From Planctomycetota bacterium (lineage in GTDB: Bacteria; Planctomycetota; Planctomycetia; Planctomycetales; Planctomycetaceae), in the NCBI GenBank assembly GCA_018242525.1, contig JAFEBS010000006.1, forward strand, positions 114,665 through 178,664: 64,000 bases of DNA, written 5' to 3'. Positions 33,418-43,010 of the stretch are shown piece by piece. Under the pieces are notes generated by a model that was given only the letters and a program-made list of their open reading frames with translations, was not told where the DNA came from and ran no database searches. The position numbers and the translations under genes are program-made. How positions within the stretch are numbered: position 1 is the stretch's first letter; each line of letters starts with the position of its first letter.

Positions 33418-36400
33418 ATGCTGTTCAACGCTTTGAATCGTGTTTCGCTTCGCATTGTGGTCTGCGGACTGCTGGCATTCGGCGGGATGACCTCCACGAC
33501 CGCTGCGGCGCCGCCCCCCCGGCTGAAGTTGTTGTTCCTGGGTGACAACGGACATCACGAGCCCTCCGTGCGGTTCAAGCAATTGGAACCAGTGCTGAAG
33601 AAGCGACGGATCGAACTGGTCTATACCGACGTCGTTGCCGATCTGAATCCCGCAACGTTGAAGGCCTATGATGGCATCGTGCTGTATGCCAACATCGATT
33701 CCATTGCCGATGACCAGGCCAAGTCACTGCTGGACTTTGTCGCGTCTGGAAAAGGGTTCATTCCCCTGCACTGTGCCAGCTTTTGTTTCCGTAACAACGA
33801 CGATGTCGTCGCCCTGATGGGGGGACAGTTCCTGCGTCACGGAACCGGCACGTTCCGCACGATTGTCACGGATCCGGATCATCCGGTGATGCGGGGGTTC
33901 AAGAGCTTTGAAAGCTGGGACGAAACATACGTTCACACCAAGCATAACACCAACGGCCGGACGGTGCTGGAAGTCCGCACCGAAGGGGACACTCAGGAAC
34001 CCTGGACGTGGGTACGCACCCACGGCAAGGGGCGCGTCTTCTATACGGCGTGGGGACATGACGCCCGGACCTGGTCCAATCCCGGATTCCAGAACCTGGT
34101 CGAACGCGGGATTCGCTGGGCCTGTGGCGGTGATCCCGCCGTCGTCCCTGCCTTCGCGGATCGCCCGGAAATGACGTCGCTTCCCAAGGATCTGGAGCCG
34201 TTCAAGTATGTGGAAACGGACGGCATTCCGTTCTATCCGCCCGGCAAGAACTGGGGAACCCAGGAGCATGGCAAGCGGAAGATGCAGCTTCCCGCCAGCC
34301 CCGAAGAATCGCTGAAGCACTTCGTCACCCCCAAGGGATTTGAAGTGAAGCTGTTTGCCTCGGAGAAGGATTTCCAGGGCAAGCCAATCGCCATGAACTG
34401 GGACGAGCGAGGACGCCTGTGGATCTGCGAAACGTTCGACTACCCGAACGATCTGCAACCGATCGGACAGGGGCGCGATCGCATCCAGATCTGCGAAGAC
34501 ACCAATGGCGACATGGTGGCCGACAAATTCACCATCTTTGCCGAAAAGCTCAGTATTCCCACCGCGATCACCTTCTATCGAGGCGGCGTGATTGTGCAGG
34601 ACGGGACCGAGACCCTGTACTTGAAAGACACGGACGGAGATGAGAAGGCTGATCTACGCAAGGTGCTGATCACGGGTTGGGGAATGCGTGATACGCATGG
34701 GGAAGTCAGCAACTTCCAGTACGGTCTGGACAACTGGTACTACGCGATGCAGGGATACAACGATTCCCGACCCGTGCTGACCAACGGCCGGGAAATGACT
34801 CCGTTCCGGCAGGGCTTCTTCCGCTTCAAGGTGGAAGGGGAAGGTGACCAGACGGCGGTCACGGACCTGGAATTCCTGCGTTCCACGAACAACAACACTT
34901 GGGGTCTGGGATTCAGTGAAGAAGGAATTGTGTTCGGGTCGACCGCCAACGGGAACCCGTCGGAGTTCATGCCGATCCCCAATCGCTACTACGAGGCGGT
35001 CCGCGGCTGGTCGTCCACTGTCTTGAATGGCATTGCTGACAGCAACAAGTTTGAGCCGCTGGACGAATCGAAGGTTCGCCAGGTGGACAATCACGGTGGC
35101 TTCACAGCCGCCGCCGGTCACGCTCTGTACACCGCCCGCAACTACCCCAGGGAATACTGGAACCGGGCTGCCTTCGTCACTGAACCGACCGGCCACCTGG
35201 TCGCGACGTTCATCATTCGCGAAGATGGATCCGGATTCCGCTCGAAGAACTCGTGGAACCTGGTGGCCAGCGACGACGAATGGTCCGGACCAATCATGGC
35301 CGAAGTGGGCCCCGATGGGAATGTCTGGATCATCGACTGGTACAACTTCATCATTCAACACAACCCCACTCCGGCCGGTTTCAAGACGGGCAAGGGAAAC
35401 GCGTATGAATCCGATTTGCGCGACAAGAAGCATGGTCGCATCTATCGTCTCGTTTACACCGGCAAGGGAGTCGAACCAGCCGCCGAGACAACCGCGATAC
35501 CACAACGAGAAAGCCTGACCGACGACGGCGCTGCCCCGGCGATGATGGCGCGACCCACCGATCTGGCGAAGGCGAACTCCGAACAACTGATCGCGGAACT
35601 GGGGGTCGGAAACTTCCTGTGGCGCCGGCACGCTCAACGACTGATCGTCGAAACCAGTCGATTTGACGGTGTCCAGGCACTGATCAGCCTGATCAACGAC
35701 CAGGCCGTGGATGAAATCGGGCTGAACGGCGAGATCGTGCATGCGATGTGGGCACTGCATGGTCGCGGTGTGTTGGATGGCGAAAACCGTGATGCCATGA
35801 AGGCGGTCGTGGGGGCTCTGCGACATCCGTCCGCCGGGGTCCGCCGAAACGCGGTTCAGGTTCTGCCGAAGAACGACGCCTCGGTCATGGCGATCCTGCA
35901 GAGCAGCATCCTGAACGACAAAAACAACCAGGTGAAACTGATGGCGCTGCTGGCATTGGCCGATATGCCGCCGTCGGCGGACGCGGCCGATGCCATTCGC
36001 CTCGCGTTTGCCACGACAGTTCCTCGTGACCGCTGGTTGCGGGACGCGGCGATCTCGGCTGCCGCCCGGCATGACGTTCACTTTCTGAAGTCTGTGATCA
36101 AGAACAGTGACGGCAAGCAAGCCAGTCCTGGAACGGACGTGCTGGCGATCGTCGCTGAACATTATGCACGTGGAGGTCCCGCTGAAACGGCACCAGCGCT
36201 GGTGGCGTCATTGGCGTCTGCCAGGCCGGAACTGGTCGAAGCGATTCTGGCCGGGATGTCCAAGGGGTGGCCGAAGAACAAGCCGGTGGAACTGAGTGAC
36301 GCAAGTGACAAGGCATTGGTGGAACTGCTGACGAAGGTTCCCGCCAGTTCCCGCGGTTCCCTGATCAACCTCGCCCTGCGCTGGGGTTCCAAGTCATTGG

Positions 36401-37884
36401 AGGCTCACGTCGTCGAAATCTCGAAGACCTTCCTGGACATCGCTTCCAGTGACAAGGCGAAGGATGCCGAGCGCATTGCCGCCGCGCGACAACTGATTGA
36501 ATTCCGGAAGGTGGATGCGGATGCCCCGCAGTCGCTCCTGGCACTGATCACTCCGCGAAGTTCCGTCGAACTGTCGACCGGTCTGCTGGATGCGGTCGGA
36601 TTGAGCGAATCACCCGAAGTGGGATCTGCCATCGTGGCCGCACTGCCTGCACTGACTCCGTCCGTACGACCGACCGCCATTCGCCTGCTGTTGGGTCGAA
36701 CTGACTGGACGAAATCGCTGCTGGACGGAATTGAAGCGGGCCGCGTGCAGTTGACCGAACTGTCACTCGAACAGAAACAGTCACTGTCCAATCATTTCGA
36801 CAGGTCGATCCAGGCCCGTGCGAGACCGCTAATGGCCAGAGGAGGAGGGCTGCCCAATGCAGACCGACAAAAAGTTGTTGAAGAACTGATGGCACTCACA
36901 GAGAAAACCGGCGACGCGGCCGCTGGCAAGGCGGTCTTCAAGAAAACCTGCATCAAGTGCCACACGCATAGTGGCGAAGGAACAAAGATCGGCCCCGATC
37001 TGACGGGGATGGCGGTCCATCCCAAGAAGGAGCTGCTGATTCATATCATCGATCCCAGCCGGTCGGTGGAAGGAAACTTCCGGATCTACACCGTCCAGAC
37101 GGATGACGGCAAGGTCTACAACGGCCTGTTGGCGTCCGAGTCCAAGACGGCGATCGAGTTGATCGATGTCGAAGCCAAGAAGCATCAGATCCTGCGCGAG
37201 AACATCGAGGAACTGGTCGGTTCAACCAAGTCCCTGATGCCGGAAGGATTTGAAAAGCAGCACACGCCGCAGGAACTGACCGATCTGCTGGAATTCCTGA
37301 CTCAGCGTGGCAAGTATCTGCCGATCCCGATCGACAAGGTCGCCACAGTTGTGACCACCAAGCCGATGTTTCACGATGGCAATCACGACGAACAGAAACT
37401 GATCTTCCCGGACTGGGGACCGAAGATTTTTGAAGGAGTTCCGTTCGTGTTGGTGGATCCTCAAGGGGAACGGGTCTCGAACGCGATCATGCTGCACGGA
37501 ACGAACGGGGATAAACCGCCGCGCATGCCCAGAAGTGTGTCGCTGCCATGCAATGCGCCGGCGAAGCTGATTCACTTCCTGGGGGGAATCAGCGGTTGGG
37601 GCTTCCCGGCCTCGCCAGCAGGAACGCCGACACTAACCGTGCGCCTGAAGTATGCCGACGGCCAGATCGAGGACCATCTCACTCGTAACGGCGAAGTCTG
37701 GGCGGACTATATCACTCGAGCCGACGTCCCCGGCAGCAAGTTTGCGTATCGCCTGCGCGGACAGCAGATCCGTTACTTTGCGATTGTTCCCAAGCGACCC
37801 GAAAAGATTGAAACGATTGAACTGATCAAGGGGGCCGACGTCACGTCACCAATCGTGATGGCGATCACGGTGGAAGGGCCATAA
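33418..37884 (+). CDS. Secreted ThuA / dehydrogenase propeller / HEAT / PVC-type heme protein
   Basis: The start at ATG 33418 (after AGGATCAGAACC) gives a signal peptide (MLFNALNRVSLRIVVCGLLA). The 1488-residue product has: a ThuA domain (about 35-250, LKLLFLGDNGHHEPSVRFKQ, FIPLHCASFCFRN, GRVFYTAWGHD); a membrane-bound-dehydrogenase-type beta-propeller (about 290-700, MNWDERGRLWICETFDYPND, DTNGDMVADKFTIFAE, HALYTARNYPREYWNR); HEAT-like helical repeats (about 720-1130); a Planctomycete-Verrucomicrobia-Chlamydia heme domain with one CxxCH (Cys1178, Cys1181, His1182) and PDLTGM; and a C-terminal domain with a carbohydrate-binding feel (from about 1310). It should act on carbohydrate outside the cytoplasm and pass electrons to a c-type heme. 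Substrate unknown. Confidence 0.94.
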   Translation: MLFNALNRVSLRIVVCGLLAFGGMTSTTAAAPPPRLKLLFLGDNGHHEPSVRFKQLEPVLKKRRIELVYTDVVADLNPATLKAYDGIVLYANIDSIADDQAKSLLDFVASGKGFIPLHCASFCFRNNDDVVALMGGQFLRHGTGTFRTIVTDPDHPVMRGFKSFESWDETYVHTKHNTNGRTVLEVRTEGDTQEPWTWVRTHGKGRVFYTAWGHDARTWSNPGFQNLVERGIRWACGGDPAVVPAFADRPEMTSLPKDLEPFKYVETDGIPFYPPGKNWGTQEHGKRKMQLPASPEESLKHFVTPKGFEVKLFASEKDFQGKPIAMNWDERGRLWICETFDYPNDLQPIGQGRDRIQICEDTNGDMVADKFTIFAEKLSIPTAITFYRGGVIVQDGTETLYLKDTDGDEKADLRKVLITGWGMRDTHGEVSNFQYGLDNWYYAMQGYNDSRPVLTNGREMTPFRQGFFRFKVEGEGDQTAVTDLEFLRSTNNNTWGLGFSEEGIVFGSTANGNPSEFMPIPNRYYEAVRGWSSTVLNGIADSNKFEPLDESKVRQVDNHGGFTAAAGHALYTARNYPREYWNRAAFVTEPTGHLVATFIIREDGSGFRSKNSWNLVASDDEWSGPIMAEVGPDGNVWIIDWYNFIIQHNPTPAGFKTGKGNAYESDLRDKKHGRIYRLVYTGKGVEPAAETTAIPQRESLTDDGAAPAMMARPTDLAKANSEQLIAELGVGNFLWRRHAQRLIVETSRFDGVQALISLINDQAVDEIGLNGEIVHAMWALHGRGVLDGENRDAMKAVVGALRHPSAGVRRNAVQVLPKNDASVMAILQSSILNDKNNQVKLMALLALADMPPSADAADAIRLAFATTVPRDRWLRDAAISAAARHDVHFLKSVIKNSDGKQASPGTDVLAIVAEHYARGGPAETAPALVASLASARPELVEAILAGMSKGWPKNKPVELSDASDKALVELLTKVPASSRGSLINLALRWGSKSLEAHVVEISKTFLDIASSDKAKDAERIAAARQLIEFRKVDADAPQSLLALITPRSSVELSTGLLDAVGLSESPEVGSAIVAALPALTPSVRPTAIRLLLGRTDWTKSLLDGIEAGRVQLTELSLEQKQSLSNHFDRSIQARARPLMARGGGLPNADRQKVVEELMALTEKTGDAAAGKAVFKKTCIKCHTHSGEGTKIGPDLTGMAVHPKKELLIHIIDPSRSVEGNFRIYTVQTDDGKVYNGLLASESKTAIELIDVEAKKHQILRENIEELVGSTKSLMPEGFEKQHTPQELTDLLEFLTQRGKYLPIPIDKVATVVTTKPMFHDGNHDEQKLIFPDWGPKIFEGVPFVLVDPQGERVSNAIMLHGTNGDKPPRMPRSVSLPCNAPAKLIHFLGGISGWGFPASPAGTPTLTVRLKYADGQIEDHLTRNGEVWADYITRADVPGSKFAYRLRGQQIRYFAIVPKRPEKIETIELIKGADVTSPIVMAITVEGP

Positions 37885-37895
37885 TCTTTCGATCC

Positions 37896-38948
37896 CTATT
37901 GTGATGCGGGCACAGGTGCTTCGGTTCCTGATGCAGCCGCCTGCTGGATTTCCTTGCGGCCTGCGAAGTAGAAGATGACGCCGATGGCACCCAGGATGAT
38001 CGCGGCCATGCGATAAGCGAGTGACGTGAGCAGCCCGTTGGCTCGGGCAGATTCGAGTTCTGCGGGGGTGCTCTGAGGATTAAGCGCCAATTGGTGCTGT
38101 TCGTAAAAGTAGCCGACGGCTCCTTCCAGCGTTCCCACACCGCCGGGTGTCAGCGGGATGGCCGCCAGGGCTTCGGGCAGCGGCAGGCCAACCAGGTGAT
38201 CGACGTAGTTGGGAATCGGGCGATTCCCGTGCAGGGCCACGGCTCCCAGGTAGAACGAACTTAAATAGCCGACGTGTCCCAGCAGGCTCAGGAATGCCGC
38301 CAGCGCGATGACGTGTCGACGCCCCTGATAGAACGCAATCGAGTCCATCAGGTCCTTCACGATATGCCCGATCCGGCGCCAGGTCGTCAGCCAGTGCATG
38401 AACCGTGAATGAGTGAAGGCTGGAATCAGCATCAGGCCGATTCCCACCAACCCGCCTGCTGTGCCGGCCCAGAGGAACCAGACGGCCCATTTCATCTGCG
38501 GACCCAGCGGGACCGCTGTTGGCAACAGGGATGCCAGGGCTCCCGAGAGAAACAATGCCCACAAACCCAGGATTCGGTCCAGGATTACAGTGGCGGCCGC
38601 CGATGCCCGGCGTTCGCGATGGTCCTTGGCCAGCCAGACGGCCTTCACGACATCCCCGCCGGCCGCTCCCGGACCAACGATGTTACAGGCTTCGCAGAAC
38701 ATCCCCAATCGAAACGCGTCGAGCCATTTCAGAGGCAGGCCGATGCCGGTTACCAGCAGCCACCAGCGCGAAAACGTCAGGCACAACGACAGGAACCGTA
38801 TCAGCACTGCCGCCACGAAAAAGGACCAACCGATCTGACGGGTGCTGAGGTCCTTTAGGCCATCACGATTCAGCCAAAGCAAGGCACCCAGGATTGCGAT
38901 CGCCAGAATCCATTTGAGCCAGGGAGCGTTCTTCTTCAACCACGACAT
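37896..38948 (-). CDS. Lysylphosphatidylglycerol synthase-like transmembrane protein
   Basis: The start at ATG 38948 (MSWLKKNAPWLKWILAIAIL) was chosen over an ATG six codons upstream. The 350-residue product has about eight hydrophobic helices and matches the UPF0104/LPG_synthase_TM family: LCLTFSRWWLLVTGIGLPLK, FCEACNIVGPGAAGGDVVKA, TVILDRILGLWALFL and ALAAIPLTPGGVGTLEGAVG. Such proteins flip or transfer groups on lipids, or work as hopanoid or glycolipid-related membrane proteins; this one lacks the soluble aminoacyl-transfer domain. It converges with the large heme gene (11-base gap). Substrate unknown. Confidence 0.9.
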   Translation of the reverse strand: MSWLKKNAPWLKWILAIAILGALLWLNRDGLKDLSTRQIGWSFFVAAVLIRFLSLCLTFSRWWLLVTGIGLPLKWLDAFRLGMFCEACNIVGPGAAGGDVVKAVWLAKDHRERRASAAATVILDRILGLWALFLSGALASLLPTAVPLGPQMKWAVWFLWAGTAGGLVGIGLMLIPAFTHSRFMHWLTTWRRIGHIVKDLMDSIAFYQGRRHVIALAAFLSLLGHVGYLSSFYLGAVALHGNRPIPNYVDHLVGLPLPEALAAIPLTPGGVGTLEGAVGYFYEQHQLALNPQSTPAELESARANGLLTSLAYRMAAIILGAIGVIFYFAGRKEIQQAAASGTEAPVPASQ

Positions 38949-39211
38949 TCCAGATTCCACATTCAACGACGGGACGAAGCCGGTCCCCGCCGACCGGGCA
39001 CTGGTATGGGGTGAGAGTCTAGGGACAAGTCAGCAGTCTGGGAACATCGGTTGCGTTCCGATGCCATTTTCCCGTCCAATGGGATCCGGTCATTCGAGGT
39101 ATCGCGCGGGGCGTTTTACCGCTTTTCGGGACAGAAATGCCCCCGCCGCCGCTTCGAATGGGTCCCGATGACGGTTTCCACGGCCTGCTGTTGCCATTCT
39201 GAAAGCTGCTG

Positions 39212-39913
39212 ATGCCACGTCGATTCTATTGTCCCAGCCTTCTGGAATCCGGTTCCGTCGTTCTGGAGGGTCCGGAGGCGCATCACCTGATCCACGTGCT
39301 GCGTGCCGAGACGGGTGAGATTGCCGAGGTCTTCGATGGCCGGGGACTGGTGGCATCCGCCCGAGTAACGTCCGTCCGGAAGCGGGACGTGGAACTAAAG
39401 ATCCTGTCCGCGCGTCGGGACGACACTTCCCGTCGCCAGATCATCCTGGGGACGGCGGTTCCCAAGGGTGACCGCTTTGAATGGCTGGTGGAAAAGGCGA
39501 CCGAGCTGGGCGTGACCCGGTTGGTGCCACTGGTCACGGCCCGCAGCGTGGTCGATCCGCGTGACAGCAAGCTTGAAAAGTTGAGGCAGGCTGTCATCAC
39601 GGCCTGCAAACAGTCCGGCCGCAACCATTTGATGGAGGTGTCGGCTGTGACCGCGTGGAGTGATTTCGTCCAAGCGGACCTGTCACAGCACTCGAGCTTC
39701 GTGGCGCATCCGGGACCAGATGCCGAACAGGTCTCACCAGGGTTGCTGAAGGGCCTGCCATCGGTCGTTTTTGCGGTGGGTCCCGAAGGGGGATTTGCGG
39801 ACAATGAGGTGGCGATGGCACTCGCGGTCGGAGCCCGGTCGATCCGCCTGGGCCCACTGATCCTGCGCATCGAAACGGCCGCCCTCGCCCTGGCCGCATT
39901 CGCCGCTCTTTAA
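39212..39913 (+). CDS. rsmE: 16S rRNA (uracil1498-N3)-methyltransferase
   Basis: It methylates U1498 of 16S rRNA in the 30S subunit with SAM. The 233-residue product opens MPRRFYCPSLLESGSVVLEG with HHLIHVLRAETGE, has KGDRFEWLVEKATELGVTRL, and ends with the knotted SPOUT core FAVGPEGGFADNEV and LRIETAALALAA, the RsmE signature. The length is normal. It is a single plus-strand gene converging with nuoD. Confidence 0.95.
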   Translation: MPRRFYCPSLLESGSVVLEGPEAHHLIHVLRAETGEIAEVFDGRGLVASARVTSVRKRDVELKILSARRDDTSRRQIILGTAVPKGDRFEWLVEKATELGVTRLVPLVTARSVVDPRDSKLEKLRQAVITACKQSGRNHLMEVSAVTAWSDFVQADLSQHSSFVAHPGPDAEQVSPGLLKGLPSVVFAVGPEGGFADNEVAMALAVGARSIRLGPLILRIETAALALAAFAAL

Positions 39914-39942
39914 ATGGTAATCGTCAACGCTGACGAATCGCT

Positions 39943-41196
39943 CTAACGATCAATCTCGCCCATCACGATGTCCAGGGACCCGACGATCGCGGGGATGTCG
40001 GCAATCAGGACTCCCTGGCAAAGGGGGCCAGTGACGGAGAGGTTGCAGAAGCAGGAACTTTTAGCGCGGGCGCGGAATGGTTCGGCGTCGCCATCGCCGA
40101 CCACGTAGAAACCCATCTGTCCGCGGGGGCACTCGGTTTCCAGGTAGACTTCGTCGGTGGGGAGCTTGGAGTTCATCTTGAACGGGACTCGGTATTCTCC
40201 CTTGGCGGTGGGGTACCGGTCCAGAGCCTGACGCACGATCTCGATCGCTTGAGCCACTTCCATCATCCGGACGAAGAAGCGGCACCAGTTGTCGCCCAAG
40301 ACCACTTCCCGGGGCAGCTTGCCGAATTCCGGATCGGTAAATGGAGCAACCGGGATCTTGTACTTGTAGCCTTCGTACATCCGGGTGTAGATCGGATCGC
40401 CGTCGCGGCGCAGGTCGTGGTCAACGCCACTGCCCCGTAGAACCGGACCGGTGCAGCCGTAGCTGATCGCCATTTCGCGGGTCAGGATCCCCAAGTTGGC
40501 GGTCCGCTTCACGAAGATCGCGTTGCGGGTCAACAGCGTGTGGTATTCCTTGATGCGCGGGCCCATCCAGTCCAGAAACATCCGCAATGCATCGACCCAT
40601 TGCAATCGCATGTTTGGATCGCGACCGGTCAACTGGGCCAGGCCGGGGGGGATCGTGATTTCGCCAGGCAAGTCGTGGGTGGCGCCCCCGATTGTCAGGT
40701 AGCTGTAAGTCAGGCGGGCGCCGCAGGCCTCTTCAAACAGATCCAGGATGATTTCGCGTTCACGGAATGCATACAGGAAGGGGCTGAAGGTTCCCAGGTC
40801 CAGGCCATACGCCCCCATGCCGACCAGGTGACTGGCGATCCGGTTCAGTTCCGAGATGATGACTCTCAGGTTCATCGCCTTCTCGGGGACTTCCATGCCG
40901 ATCAGTTTTTCGACGGCCAGGCTGAACCCCAGGTTCATGTTCATCGCGGCCAGATAATCCATCCGGTCGGTGTACGGAATCCACTGGGGGGGCGAGAGGT
41001 TTTCACCAATCTTTTCGGCGCAGCGATGCAGGTAGCCGATGTGTGGCGTGACTTCGTGAACGATTTCGCCGTCGGTTTTCAGCAGCAGACGCAGCACGCC
41101 GTGGGTACTGGGGTGCTGCGGTCCCATGTTGACGAGCATCTCGTCAGTGCGGACATCGAATTCGACGATGCGTGGATCTTCCAGGGTCAGGCTCAT
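39943..41196 (-). CDS. nuoD: NADH-quinone oxidoreductase subunit D
   Basis: This is the 49-kDa subunit of complex I; with NuoB and NuoC it forms the quinone-binding end of the peripheral arm. The 417-residue product has NMGPQHPSTHGVLRLLLKTD, IGYLHRCAEKIGEN, LLFGTFSPFLYA-like GTFSPFLYAFRERE, and the C-terminal CPRGQMGFYVVGDGDAEPFR and IVGSLDIVMGEIDR. The last two are typical of NuoD. It is the last gene of a minus-strand run nuoI, DUF2203, nuoA, nuoC, nuoD. Its start ATG 41196 is 87 bases after nuoC's stop. Confidence 0.96.
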   Translation of the reverse strand: MSLTLEDPRIVEFDVRTDEMLVNMGPQHPSTHGVLRLLLKTDGEIVHEVTPHIGYLHRCAEKIGENLSPPQWIPYTDRMDYLAAMNMNLGFSLAVEKLIGMEVPEKAMNLRVIISELNRIASHLVGMGAYGLDLGTFSPFLYAFREREIILDLFEEACGARLTYSYLTIGGATHDLPGEITIPPGLAQLTGRDPNMRLQWVDALRMFLDWMGPRIKEYHTLLTRNAIFVKRTANLGILTREMAISYGCTGPVLRGSGVDHDLRRDGDPIYTRMYEGYKYKIPVAPFTDPEFGKLPREVVLGDNWCRFFVRMMEVAQAIEIVRQALDRYPTAKGEYRVPFKMNSKLPTDEVYLETECPRGQMGFYVVGDGDAEPFRARAKSSCFCNLSVTGPLCQGVLIADIPAIVGSLDIVMGEIDR

Positions 41197-41283
41197 GGTC
41201 TTCTCGGTATTCGCTTCTCAGTATTCGCAGTGGATCAAGCGGACAGTTTGCAGGACCCGTCTCAGACGACGGCCGTGAGCGTT

Positions 41284-41811
41284 CTACTTCCCCCGGACTC
41301 CGTGGTATTCGAGTGGAAATTCGTAATCCTTCCGCATGGGGTGACCTTCCCAGTCTTCGGGGCACAGGATGCGACGCAAATTCGGATGGTCAGTGAATTC
41401 AATCCCCACCAGGTCATAGGCTTCGCGTTCGTGCCAGTCGGCGATGCCCCAGACGTGTGCCACCGAAGGGACACGTGGCAACTGGCCCGCCTGTCCATCG
41501 TGCCAGCGGGGAACCTTGACTTTCAACTTGCAGTGATGCTTGTGGGTGTAGCTGTACAGGTGGTAGACGACTTCAACATGCGGTTCGCACGGAGTCTTCT
41601 TTTTGGGGTCCGTTTCCAGCCAGTCCGCCCCGCACAGGTCGTTCAAGGCATCCAGGGCCAGATCGGCGTCATCGTGCAGAAAAGCGGCGACATCGGCGAT
41701 GCGATCGCAGGCCACTTCGATCCAGGGATCCTTGACCCCGGTCTTCAGTGTCACGATCGTTTCAGTACCAAACCGGTCGACCAGTCGCTGGTGAATGTCT
41801 TCGATACGCAT
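41284..41811 (-). CDS. nuoC: NADH-quinone oxidoreductase subunit C
   Basis: The 175-residue 30-kDa-type subunit of complex I's peripheral arm. It has [20 protein letters not shown] and [20 protein letters not shown], the NuoC signature. It lies between nuoA (73 bases away) and nuoD on the minus strand. The gene that usually stands between nuoA and nuoC, nuoB, is not here. Confidence 0.95.
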   Translation of the reverse strand: MRIEDIHQRLVDRFGTETIVTLKTGVKDPWIEVACDRIADVAAFLHDDADLALDALNDLCGADWLETDPKKKTPCEPHVEVVYHLYSYTHKHHCKLKVKVPRWHDGQAGQLPRVPSVAHVWGIADWHEREAYDLVGIEFTDHPNLRRILCPEDWEGHPMRKDYEFPLEYHGVRGK

Positions 41812-41884
41812 CGGTCAGGGCTTCACTTTCTGGTCAGGGCAAGTTTCGGCGCGGGCCTTCCGAAGCTGCCGAATAACGGATCAA

Positions 41885-42451
41885 TCAACTGACCACCTGG
41901 GGATCGGGACGTTCACGCACACCACTCGACCCGATCGCTCGTGAGGTTCCGACCCTGGCTTGCTGGGACAGCGTACGAACCCATTCCAGGTCGCCGCGTT
42001 TCCAGACGTAGGCGAATCCCACCAGCAGGACGGCGAAGAAAATCAGGACATCAACCACGCCCGCCCAGGCCAGTTTCAAGGCACTTGCGGGGTCGATCCC
42101 GGATGTCAAACTACCGGCCGCCAAGCCCATCAGTTGCTCACTCATTGCAATCCGGTCGGCGCCGACCAGGTTGGGATCCGCCAGTTGAATGGCGTTTCCA
42201 TAGATCGAGGCCCAGGGGAAGAAGAATACGACTTCGACGTCGAAGATGATGAACAGCAGGGCGACCACATAGAACCGCAGGTCGAACTGGATGTAGCTGC
42301 TGCCAATGCTCGGTTCGCCGCATTCATAGGCGGCATCTTTTTCTGCGGTCCGGATGCGCGGGCGCACCAGACGACCAAGCAACAATGGGGCCAACAGGAA
42401 TCCAATGGTCACGACGGTGAACACCAGGAAATGGCCGACAACTTCGGTCAT
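41885..42451 (-). CDS. nuoA: NADH-quinone oxidoreductase subunit A, long form
   Basis: A membrane subunit of complex I. The 188-residue product has three helices (about 8-27, 60-80, 128-150) and the conserved AAYECGEPSIGSSYIQFDLR and LLFIIFDVEVVFFFPWASI. It is longer than the usual 120-150 residues because of about 40 extra residues between the second and third helices (83-125) and a hydrophilic tail after 155. The family call is sure; the insert is specific to this form. Confidence 0.94.
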   Translation of the reverse strand: MTEVVGHFLVFTVVTIGFLLAPLLLGRLVRPRIRTAEKDAAYECGEPSIGSSYIQFDLRFYVVALLFIIFDVEVVFFFPWASIYGNAIQLADPNLVGADRIAMSEQLMGLAAGSLTSGIDPASALKLAWAGVVDVLIFFAVLLVGFAYVWKRGDLEWVRTLSQQARVGTSRAIGSSGVRERPDPQVVS

Positions 42452-42490
42452 GGTCCGTTCCGACTCTCTATCTCTGGGGACTGCAAAACA

Positions 42491-42928
42491 TCAGGTCGCG
42501 GTCGTTTCGTCCAGTCGCTGGCGACCCTGGAAGCCGGCATCATGCGTATGCCAGAACTCCACGGCGGGCTCGCCGAGTTTCCAGCACAAATACACTTCCT
42601 GTCCGTTGATCGTGGAAGGAAAGTCGACCAGGCCAATCACCGGATCCTTGAATTCCACGCCCAACTCGGTTAGTTCCTCGACAAACCCTTCCAGCTTTTC
42701 GACGTCCTTTTCGAGTTCCAACCGGATCTGTTCGACTTCTTCGCTGTAGGGATCGTCCTGCTGAGCCTTGCCGGGGGTGCCCCGACGCAACCCCGACAGG
42801 CGTTGTTCTCGCTCGCGAACGTCGCCGTACAGGTCAACGATGTCCTGCACAATCGCCCGAACCAGCGGCAATGCCTTGTTGGCAGTTGCCACGGTGAACT
42901 GAGTGCGAGGAGCCAGTTTGGAGCTCAT
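42491..42928 (-). CDS. DUF2203 family protein
   Basis: The start at ATG 42928 (MSSKLAPRTQFTVATANKAL) follows AGGTGG; a longer frame begins 22 codons upstream. The 145-residue product is mostly charged helix (VREREQRLSGLRRGTPGKAQ, RLELEKDVEKLEGFVEELTE) and ends LVDFPSTINGQEVYLCWKLG with EFWHTHDAGFQGRQ, the DUF2203 signature. It has no known function. Its place between nuoI and nuoA on the same strand suggests a link with complex I, perhaps assembly, but that is inference only. Confidence 0.88.
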   Translation of the reverse strand: MSSKLAPRTQFTVATANKALPLVRAIVQDIVDLYGDVREREQRLSGLRRGTPGKAQQDDPYSEEVEQIRLELEKDVEKLEGFVEELTELGVEFKDPVIGLVDFPSTINGQEVYLCWKLGEPAVEFWHTHDAGFQGRQRLDETTAT

Positions 42929-43010
42929 GAACCAACCACCTTTCGCCCATGTCGCGAACTCATTGAGAGCGTGTGACATGCCCTCGCTGAACAACTCTCG
43001 CTACAGGAAA

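Noticed and set aside
34654..36162. A 502-codon minus-strand open frame
   Set aside because: It is antisense to the large heme protein gene and shows no domain.
39921..39936. A terminator between rsmE and nuoD
   Set aside because: Only a 6-bp stem (TCGTCA / TGACGA) without a T run; too weak to call.
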